This document shows, piece after piece, positions 57,732-64,000 of a stretch of DNA of 64,000 nt; position 1 is the stretch's first letter; every line of letters begins with the position of its first letter. Origin of the DNA: Bradyrhizobium sp. URHD0069 (GTDB lineage: Bacteria; Pseudomonadota; Alphaproteobacteria; Rhizobiales; Xanthobacteraceae); NCBI RefSeq assembly GCF_000701345.1, contig NZ_JNIJ01000040.1, positions 1-64,000 of the forward strand, read 5' to 3'. Made by a program: the position numbers and the translations under genes. A model generated the notes under the pieces. The model saw only the letters and a list, made by a program, of their open reading frames with translations, ran no database searches and was not told the origin of the DNA.

Positions 57732-60700
57732 ATACTCCGGTCTATGCCGAAATCGGAATTACGACGAATTTTTCGTTCCTGCGCGGAGGATCGCACCCGC
57801 AAGCCTATGTGCATCAGGCGAGCGAGCTTCGTCTTCCCGTCATCGGCATTGCCGACCATAACACGCTGGCAGGCGTCGTGCGGGCTTACAGCGAACTCGA
57901 AAACCCTGATGTCAAATACAAACCAAAACTTCTGATCGGCTCGCGCCTGGTCTTTATGGATGATACGCCGGACGTTCTAGTCTATCCGCGCGACCGCGCT
58001 GCTTACGGCCGGCTGTGCCGGTTGCTGACCCGCGGCAAGCGAGGGGACGATACCGAGAAAGGCGAATGCCATTTAAAGCTCGATGACCTCCTGGAATTCG
58101 CCGAAGGGCAGCTTCTGGCTTTGATGCTGCCGCATCGCTTCGAGACGGAGAAAGCGCTTCAGGTTCTCGATCGATTGCAGCGCAGCCGCGCGGACGGCGT
58201 GTGGCTTGCAGCGAGCCTCTTGTACCGCGGCGATGACAGGCGCCGGCTTGCGCGGCTCCAGCGCATTGCCGTAACCGCCACCGTGCCGCTGCTGGCGACC
58301 AACGAGGTGCTGTATCACCATCCCGCGCGCCGCCGCTTGCAGGATGTTCTGACCTGCATTCGCGAGAAGACCACCATCGATGCCATCGGCAAACGTCTTG
58401 AAGCCAATGCGGAACGCTATCTCAAGCCTGCGGATGAAATGGCGCGGTTGTTTCGCGATGTGCCCGAAGCGATCGCGGAAACCATGCGGTTTGCCGGCCG
58501 CATCCATTTTTCGCTTGCTCAACTCAAATACCAGTATCCCGACGAGCCGGTGCCGCCCGGCAAGACCGCACAGCGTCATCTGGAAGATCTGACCTGGCAG
58601 GGGGCGCACAAAAGATTCCCGGTGCGGATTTCACCTAAAACCAAAAAGGTTCTGCGCAAGGAACTGCGCCTGATCAGGAAGCTCAGATACGCGCATTATT
58701 TTCTGACCGTGCACGATATCGTCCGTTATGCGCGCGAGCAAAAAATCCTCTGCCAGGGCCGGGGATCGGCGGCGAATTCAGCTGTTTGCTACGTGCTCGA
58801 CATTACTTCTGTGGATCCGACCAAGGTCGATCTGCTGTTCGAGCGCTTTATTTCCAAAGAGCGTCTTGAGCCGCCCGATATCGACGTCGATTTCGAGCAT
58901 TCGCGGCGCGAGGAGGTGATGCAATATGTCTACAAAAGATATGGCCGCCACCGCGCCGCTATCATCGCGACCGTGATCCACTACCGGCCGCGCAGCGCGA
59001 TCCGCGATGTCGGAAAGGCGCTGGGGCTGACGGAAGATGTGACGGCTGCGCTGGCAGATACGGTCTGGGGAAGCTGGGGCGAGGGCCTCATTGAAATGCA
59101 GGTCAGGCAGGCCGGGCTCGATCCGAAAAATCCCATGATCGAGCTTGCCGTCGAACTTGCGGGCGAATTGATCGAATTCCCGCGGCATCTGTCGCAGCAC
59201 GTCGGCGGCTATGTGCTGACGCAGGACCGGCTCGATACCTACGTGCCGATCGGCAATGCGGCGATGGACGACCGCACCTTCATCGAATGGGACAAGGACG
59301 ATGTCGATGCGCTGAACATGATGAAAGTCGATGTGCTGGCGCTGGGCATGCTGACCTGCATCCGCAAAAGTTTCGACCTGATCGAACGGCACAAGGGCGA
59401 GCGTTACGAGCTGGCCGATATCAAGTCAAAGGATGACGACGAAGTTTATCAAATGCTGCAAAAAGGCGAGTCGCTTGGCGTATTCCAGGTCGAGAGCCGT
59501 GCGCAGATGAATATGCTGCCGCGCCTGAAGCCGCGTACGTTTTATGATCTCGTCATCGAGGTTGCCATTGTCCGACCGGGACCGATTCAGGGTGACATGG
59601 TGCATCCTTATCTCCGGCGGCGGAATGGCCAGGAGAAGGTGAGCTACCCGTCGCCATCATCAGCGCATGGCGACAAGGATGAATTGCGCAGGGTTCTGCA
59701 CAAGACTCTTGGCGTGCCGCTATTCCAGGAACAGGCGATGCGGATCGCCATCGAGGCCGCGAAGTTTACCCCTGAGGAGGCCAACGGGTTGCGCCGCGCG
59801 ATGGCGACGTTTCGCAACGTCGGCACCATCGGCAAATTCGAATCCAAGCTGATCAACAACATGATCGCGCGCGGCTACGATCCCGAGTTCGCGAAAAGCT
59901 GCTTCGATCAGATCAAGGGATTCGGCAGCTACGGTTTTCCCGAGAGCCATGCCGCGAGTTTCGCGCAACTCGTCTATGTCTCGTCATGGCTGAAGCGTTT
60001 CCATCCCGATGCGTTTTGCTGCGGGTTGTTGAATTCTCAGCCGATGGGATTTTATGCGCCGGCGCAGATCGTCGGCGATGCGCGCAAGAACGGCGTTGAG
60101 GTGCGCGCGATCGATGTCTCCTTCAGTTACGCGCAGAATACGCTGGAGGAAAAAAGCGGGACGTATCACGCCGTGCGGCTCGGCTTTCGCCAGATCGACG
60201 GGTTCAGATGGGTCGATCCGGACGAGGAGCGGTTGAAGCAAATTCAGTCGTCATTCCGGGGTGTCGCGTCAGCGACGAACCCGGAATCTCGAGATTCCGG
60301 GTTCACGCTTCGCGTGCCCCGGAATGACGGCCGAGAGAGTGTGACCGATTGGGCCGAGCGCATCGTCGCCGCCCGCCGGCGGCGCCCCTTTACCTCGCTG
60401 GAAGATTTCGCTCGCGACACCGCATTGCCCAAGCGCGCGCTGATCCTGCTGGCGGATGCCGATGCGTTTCGTTCCATCGGGCTCGACCGCCGCGCCGCGC
60501 TGTGGGCGGTGCGGCGGCTGCCGGATGACGTGCCGCTGCCGCTGTTCGAATTTTCCACCGCGCGCGAGCAGCCGGATGAGAACACGCAGCCCTTGCCGCT
60601 GATGCCGCTGCCGGAGCAAGTGGTGGCCGACTATCAAACCATCCGGCTGTCGCTGAAGGGCCATCCGATGGAATTCTTGCGGCCGATGTTTGCCGGGGAA

Positions 60701-61159
60701 GGCGTCATTGCCTGCGACGGCGTCTGTCATGACCGCGACAAGCAATACGTCCGTTGCGCCGGCGTGGTGCTGGTGCGGCAGCGCCCGGGCAGCGCCAAGG
60801 GCGTCGTCTTCATGACGCTGGACGACGAAACCGGCATCGCCAATATCGTGGTGTGGCCGAAGGTCATGGAGCGCTTTCGCAAGGAGGTGATGGGCGCCCG
60901 GCTGGTGCTGGTCGAAGGACATATTCAGAGCAGTCCGGAACAGGTGACGCATCTGGTCGCCGAGCGATTGTTCGATCGCTCCGGCGATCTCGTTAATCTC
61001 GCCAATGACGCGCTCAGCCGAAAGCATGCTGTGCCGGCAGGCCCGGCGCTGGTCGAACCGCTGCATGACGACCGCCGTCAACATCCGGATAATCCGGCCC
61101 AGAAAATCCGCCATCCGCGCAACGTACGCATCCTGCCGCGGTCGCGGGATTTCCATTAG
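57728..61159 (+). CDS. dnaE2: Error-prone DNA polymerase DnaE2 (ImuC)
   Basis: 1143 residues from ATG 57728, coupled to imuB. The PHP domain opens with YAEIGITTNFSFLRGGSHPQ and IADHNTLAGV; the polymerase palm contains GRGSAANSAVCYVLDITSVD and PPDIDVDFEHSRREEV with the catalytic aspartates; fingers and helix-hairpin-helix follow (ESHAASFAQLVYVSSWLKRF), then an OB fold near the end (KGVVFMTLDDETGIANIVVW). DnaE2 copies damaged DNA with low fidelity together with ImuA/ImuB. At about residues 841-868 an extra segment (SFRGVASATNPESRDSGFTL and on) is encoded by an 81-bp palindrome. Otherwise the gene looks intact. Confidence 0.95.
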   Translation: MNTPVYAEIGITTNFSFLRGGSHPQAYVHQASELRLPVIGIADHNTLAGVVRAYSELENPDVKYKPKLLIGSRLVFMDDTPDVLVYPRDRAAYGRLCRLLTRGKRGDDTEKGECHLKLDDLLEFAEGQLLALMLPHRFETEKALQVLDRLQRSRADGVWLAASLLYRGDDRRRLARLQRIAVTATVPLLATNEVLYHHPARRRLQDVLTCIREKTTIDAIGKRLEANAERYLKPADEMARLFRDVPEAIAETMRFAGRIHFSLAQLKYQYPDEPVPPGKTAQRHLEDLTWQGAHKRFPVRISPKTKKVLRKELRLIRKLRYAHYFLTVHDIVRYAREQKILCQGRGSAANSAVCYVLDITSVDPTKVDLLFERFISKERLEPPDIDVDFEHSRREEVMQYVYKRYGRHRAAIIATVIHYRPRSAIRDVGKALGLTEDVTAALADTVWGSWGEGLIEMQVRQAGLDPKNPMIELAVELAGELIEFPRHLSQHVGGYVLTQDRLDTYVPIGNAAMDDRTFIEWDKDDVDALNMMKVDVLALGMLTCIRKSFDLIERHKGERYELADIKSKDDDEVYQMLQKGESLGVFQVESRAQMNMLPRLKPRTFYDLVIEVAIVRPGPIQGDMVHPYLRRRNGQEKVSYPSPSSAHGDKDELRRVLHKTLGVPLFQEQAMRIAIEAAKFTPEEANGLRRAMATFRNVGTIGKFESKLINNMIARGYDPEFAKSCFDQIKGFGSYGFPESHAASFAQLVYVSSWLKRFHPDAFCCGLLNSQPMGFYAPAQIVGDARKNGVEVRAIDVSFSYAQNTLEEKSGTYHAVRLGFRQIDGFRWVDPDEERLKQIQSSFRGVASATNPESRDSGFTLRVPRNDGRESVTDWAERIVAARRRRPFTSLEDFARDTALPKRALILLADADAFRSIGLDRRAALWAVRRLPDDVPLPLFEFSTAREQPDENTQPLPLMPLPEQVVADYQTIRLSLKGHPMEFLRPMFAGEGVIACDGVCHDRDKQYVRCAGVVLVRQRPGSAKGVVFMTLDDETGIANIVVWPKVMERFRKEVMGARLVLVEGHIQSSPEQVTHLVAERLFDRSGDLVNLANDALSRKHAVPAGPALVEPLHDDRRQHPDNPAQKIRHPRNVRILPRSRDFH
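60249..60329. repeat. 81-bp palindrome inserted in frame in dnaE2
   Basis: CGTCATTCC at the left end opposes GGAATGACG at the right; inner arms CCGGGG/CCCCGG and GAACCCGGAATCTCGAGATT (self-complementary centre at TCTCGAGA) make a nearly perfect palindrome. 81 bases equal 27 codons, so the frame is kept. This type is a common intergenic repeat of Bradyrhizobium as I know it. Confidence 0.88.
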
Positions 61160-61389
61160 GGCGTGAGCTTATAAATCGATTGCACTGGTGGACGTCTGCT
61201 TTCGTACGCATTACGGACTCAAGTCGGACATCGCGGCAGGTCCGAAAAGCGTGCCACTTCCGGACTCATGCACCGCAAAAAAGGACTTACTCGATCAGCT
61301 GGCCCTGGTGACTATCGAACGGTCCCAGTCAGCAATAGCAGCCATTGTGATTAAATGGTTCAAAGCGTCCGGGGAAGCTGCTTTTCACC

Positions 61390-61599
61390 CTAAGCTCCCT
61401 TGCCTTCCTGTTTGCCGAGCACGCAGCGCCATGCCGCAAGGCGCTCGGCCGGATGCTGCTTCATCCACTCGGCGAGCTGCGGCGCACCCATCAGGCAGGA
61501 CTGCATCGAGACGTCAGCGAAGTCTGAGGTGGTGACGGTCTGCTGGTGGCAATTTGCCGGTGAGGAGAGACTGCAGAGCACGGCGACGATCTTGATCAC
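61390..61599 (-). CDS. Small hypothetical protein
   Basis: 69 residues from GTG 61599, overlapping the stop of the preceding small gene. The sequence MIKIVAVLCSLSSPANCHQQ, TVTTSDFADVSMQSCLMGAP, QLAEWMKQHPAERLAAWRCV has four cysteines and a short hydrophobic start. I recall similar small proteins in Bradyrhizobium, of unknown role. The spacing C-x7-C...C...C suggests disulfides if exported, but the signal peptide is weak. Confidence 0.65.
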   Translation of the reverse strand: MIKIVAVLCSLSSPANCHQQTVTTSDFADVSMQSCLMGAPQLAEWMKQHPAERLAAWRCVLGKQEGKGA

Positions 61600-61802
61600 G
61601 ATAGCAGAACCCCGTCGCGGCGATGGGCATTGGCGCCGCTGACAGTATGATTTGTCGGTGCCTTGTCCTGCTGCCCGCTGACTGGATCAGCCGGCGGGAA
61701 GATGCTGTCATATATCGCGCGGGCTACTCGAATTAGGCGGGCTCGCTCGCGCTCAGACTTTGAGATAAATCGAATAACCTCGCCCATATTCGCTCCAAAC
61801 AT
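61596..61802 (-). CDS. Small hypothetical protein
   Basis: 68 residues; the likely start is the inner Met of MGEVIRFISKSERERARLIR (61787). The basic helix RFISKSERERARLIRVARAI is followed by YDSIFPPADPVSGQQDKAPT and a Gly/Ala-rich end. The stop overlaps the GTG of the next small gene (61596-61599), so both are probably translated together. No family known to me; the pairing recurs in Bradyrhizobium as far as I recall. Confidence 0.6.
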   Translation of the reverse strand: MFGANMGEVIRFISKSERERARLIRVARAIYDSIFPPADPVSGQQDKAPTNHTVSGANAHRRDGVLLS

Positions 61803-61991
61803 TAGTTAGAGAACGAGTCCACTATCAGATGACAACAATCATTCCATCCTGATCTAGTATCTCAGCCCCAAATTTGAAGCTCTGCCGGCGGTAACGAAGG
61901 AATAAAAAGCTCGTGACCGGGCCGCGCGCTGGGCATCCAACGTCACTAAAGCACGCCTCCCGCAGGGTGGGCTGTGAAGCTGCCCATCAGG

Positions 61992-62315
61992 TCATGTACG
62001 CCACTCGCGTTCAGCGCCAGCAGCCGATCGAGCGGATGCTTTGACCGCAACATGCGAAGCTTTCTCAGCTCGCCGCTGGTAGTCGTCGGCAAGGGCCTTA
62101 AGCTGACCAGCAATCACTGAGTCGGTCATGGTTTGGGCAGCGCGGAGCAAAGTCTGTAATGTTTCTAGATATTCCTTGCCTCGTCGTAAGATCTGGAACG
62201 TCATAGAACAAAGCGGGGTTCGCCACGAGTAGTGCCGGACGAGACCGAACTTACCATCACAGACAGCGCATCGCGTGGCTCTGCCAGATCCAAGATTTGT
62301 GGAGCAGTTGGGCAT
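61992..62315 (-). CDS. Small zinc-ribbon protein joined to a helical segment
   Basis: About 107 residues from ATG 62315. The first part (MPNCSTNLGSGRATRCAVCD, GKFGLVRHYSWRTPLCS) has three Cys and looks like a small zinc-binding protein whose usual partner cysteine (SRKC-type) is missing. After TFQILRRGKEYLETLQTLLR the sequence becomes a helical, charged protein (AAQTMTDSVIAGQLKALADD, YQRRAEKASHVAVKASARSA). The two parts look like separate small proteins fused by a deletion. Function unknown. Confidence 0.6.
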   Translation of the reverse strand: MPNCSTNLGSGRATRCAVCDGKFGLVRHYSWRTPLCSMTFQILRRGKEYLETLQTLLRAAQTMTDSVIAGQLKALADDYQRRAEKASHVAVKASARSAAGAEREWRT

Positions 62316-62906
62316 TGTAGTCTCCTTTTGATATTGTCGTCGCTGTTCGTCGATCATCTTTTTTCACCGTCGCACTTCATGAGCCTGTCTGCTTTTCCAA
62401 CGCATGCAGCCTACGACGATCGCAATCAGCGGCTCAATTGGACGTAGGTAATCGTCGGGCATCTAAAGGGGTCACGGAACGATACGAAGGTTTATGGTGC
62501 TCGCCCTTAAAGCCGACCACTTACACAAGGGGTCAATCGCGACGTTCTGACCGTGCGCAGATCATTTCCGGTCTACCCGAAAAGCAGACAAGTTCAGAGC
62601 CGCCCGCCACTTCGCAAAAGTGCCAATAAGCGACATACGACTGTTGCGTATTAAGAACGAAATGAAGATGTCCGAATTCACTCTGACTTAGGCCGTGTAC
62701 TCATTAAGCGGCAGGCCGACTGATGTCCGCTCACCCTCCAACAGCGGCGGAAAAGCGGACATCGCCCGAGGTCGCAGAAGGGTGGTTAGCGGACCTCTGG
62801 TTATTCGTCACACCGATCACAAAGCGGCGCGCAGTTTGTGCCCAACCTCACTTACGCTAACGGCGGCTCAAGCTATTCTGAAGAACCTGGATGGAGATTT
62901 TGTAGC
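62316..62906. other. Degenerate intergenic sequence
   Basis: About 590 bases with lower GC and no supportable gene. It includes strings such as AAAAGCGGACATCGCCC and GTCCGCTCACCCTCCAACAG that resemble remnant repeats found between genes in Bradyrhizobium. The right end carries the GGAG site of the RibD-C-like gene. Confidence 0.5.
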
Positions 62907-63437
62907 ATGGCGAAGCTCGTTTTCGGATTGAACCAGTCCCTGGACGGCTACGTCGACCACCTGGAATTTGCGCCTGGTCCCTCGCTCTTTCGTCACTTCT
63001 ACGAGCAAGTGCGCGACCTGACCGGCACTGTGTACGGTCGCCGCATGTACGAGGTCATGCGCTATTGGGACGAAGACCGTCCTGAGTGGGGCGCGGAGCA
63101 ACGCGACTTCGCGGCGGCGTGGCGAAGCCAACCGAAGTGGGTCGTGTCGCGCTCGTTGAAGTCAGTCGGCCCCAACGCCACACTTGTCGAGGACGACGTC
63201 GAGGCGGTGATACGCGGGCTGAAGGCTCAGCTCGTTGGGGAGATTCAAGTTGGCGGACCAGACCTAGCACGAAGCTTAACCGACCTTGGTCTTATTGATG
63301 AGTATCGACTCTACTTCCGCCCCGTTGTGCTTGGTCGCGGCAAGCCATTCTTCGCTGGCCCCCGGCCGCCGCTCCGCCTTGTGGCCAGCGAGTTAATCGG
63401 CGAGGACGCGATCAGGTTGACGTATGTTCCTGCCTAA
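62907..63437 (+). CDS. Dihydrofolate-reductase-like protein (RibD C-terminal domain family)
   Basis: 176 residues from ATG 62907 (GGAG upstream); the frame extends to 62838 without family sequence. The fold is seen in MAKLVFGLNQSLDGYVDHLE, GTVYGRRMYEVMRYWDEDRP, KWVVSRSLKSVGPNATLVED, GEIQVGGPDLARSLTDLGLI and DEYRLYFRPVVLGRGKPFFA. Stand-alone members use NADPH to reduce unknown substrates and are not true DHFR or RibD. Neighbours are small unknown genes, so no role can be inferred. Confidence 0.88.
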   Translation: MAKLVFGLNQSLDGYVDHLEFAPGPSLFRHFYEQVRDLTGTVYGRRMYEVMRYWDEDRPEWGAEQRDFAAAWRSQPKWVVSRSLKSVGPNATLVEDDVEAVIRGLKAQLVGEIQVGGPDLARSLTDLGLIDEYRLYFRPVVLGRGKPFFAGPRPPLRLVASELIGEDAIRLTYVPA

Positions 63438-63724
63438 TCACGCAACTCGCCCGACGGATCGCGCCGACGCGTCAGGTCCGCTTTGGGTCAATCGCGTCGG
63501 GTCAGCGACGTCCGCGCCGCGTCCGTTTATCCCTCAACAACGGAAATTTTCTGGATGAGATGCCAGGGCAGTTTTGTCCGGACTCGTGCACCGCAGCAAA
63601 TGGCGGGCATGAACCAGTTATCCTGTCGCTTCTGGCATGATCTTTACGGTGGTCGATGATCCCGGCTACCGGATGAGCCCGAGCTTTTCGAGAAAGAAGG
63701 GCATTTGCGGAACTTAACGGAACA

Positions 63725-64000
63725 TCAGAGGTTCTGTTCCGCGAATAAGCAGCGCCGTCGTCCCCGGTGCAGCAAGCGCCGAGGCCGAGGCGCTGAGTTG
63801 CGCTGGTCGGAGGGAATGCTCATGAGGCTCACTCGTGCGGACACGGTGTCGCGGACGCCACCATACTCCAGCTCGGAATAGGGCAGCATCGCGGCGCCAG
63901 ACCAGCCCTGGCTGCGCATCTCGATTGCCTTGCGCTGGGCGCGCCGGCGGACTTCGTCCCACGCCGGGTTGTCGAAGAAATCGGTAGAGGACTCCGCGAG
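63725..64000 (-). CDS. Unidentified protein, C-terminal part (cut by window edge)
   Basis: The minus-strand frame is open from 64000 to a stop at 63725-63727: SSTDFFDNPAWDEVRRRAQR, KAIEMRSQGWSGAAMLPYSE, LEYGGVRDTVSARVSLMSIP. The first 60 residues look like real protein; the last 30 (RNSAPRPRRLLHRGRRRCLF) look like frameshifted or read-through sequence, so the true end may have been lost. I do not recognise the family. Confidence 0.4.
   Translation of the reverse strand, partial: LAESSTDFFDNPAWDEVRRRAQRKAIEMRSQGWSGAAMLPYSELEYGGVRDTVSARVSLMSIPSDQRNSAPRPRRLLHRGRRRCLFAEQNL

Noticed and set aside
1..64000. tRNA, rRNA or CRISPR array
   Set aside because: No cloverleaf-like segment, ribosomal RNA sequence or regularly spaced direct repeats were noticed when reading the intergenic regions; a covariance-model scan was not possible.

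Overview
The window looks like a chromosomal segment of a Bradyrhizobium-type alphaproteobacterium (Nitrobacteraceae). The grounds are high GC, a full squalene/hopanoid cluster with hpnO and the C-2 methylase hpnP, LexA sites of the GAAC-N7-GAAC type, a GGAAC-N16-CGTT general-stress promoter, and dispersed palindromic repeats of kinds I associate with Bradyrhizobium genomes. The species assignment is inference; no database was searched.

Layout. 1-760: the start of an IS5-family transposase, then a frameshifted 5-carboxymethyl-2-hydroxymuconate isomerase gene. 1185-9591: a branched-chain-type ABC importer (binding protein, LivH, fused LivM-LivG, LivF) followed by an Ldh-type dehydrogenase, an HpcH/HpaI aldolase and a UxaA-type sugar-acid dehydratase, probably one uptake and catabolic unit for a sugar acid or hydroxy acid. 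9671-11443: a chemoreceptor. 11794-18267: eutB (frameshifted), hpnP, eutC and an MMPL/RND protein resembling HpnN. 18298-19552: two small exported proteins. 19730-32628: the hopanoid locus hpnC-hpnD-hpnE-shc-hpnG on +, ispH-hpnH on -, hpnN on +, a DUF2147 gene on -, and hpnO on +. Together these make squalene, cyclise it, add and trim an adenosine-derived side chain, aminate it and export the lipid; hpnP would methylate it at C-2.

32636-38221 (all -): an apparent eight-gene operon of rhodanese-ChrB, a LamG/DUF1080-like exported protein, Tat-exported Fe/Mn superoxide dismutase, a small exported protein, Tat-exported metallophosphoesterase, cupredoxin, ECF sigma factor and ZAS anti-sigma factor, which reads as a self-regulated envelope/redox/chromate stress unit. 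38481-44489 (+): a dihaem cytochrome c, a PepSY-like protein and an RND pump with its adaptor. 45206-48156: a hypothetical protein, then three O6-methylguanine methyltransferase-type genes in a row (Ada, Ogt-like, and one with an internal deletion). 48272-54220: SnoaL-like protein, hypothetical protein, alpha/beta hydrolase with GMC oxidoreductase, M20 amidohydrolase, and a DUF892 ferritin-like protein behind an EcfG-type promoter.

54372-61159: DNA repair. A UdgX-like uracil glycosylase lies divergent from an SOS mutagenesis cassette imuA-imuB-dnaE2 with a recognisable sigma70 promoter and LexA box. The most striking feature of the window is here: palindromic repeats have entered this cassette repeatedly, supplying the imuA start codon, an insert in the ImuB N-terminal region, and an 81-bp (27-codon) perfectly in-frame insert in DnaE2. 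61390-64000: small hypothetical proteins, a RibD-C/DHFR-like protein and degenerate intergenic sequence. I found no rRNA, tRNA or CRISPR array.
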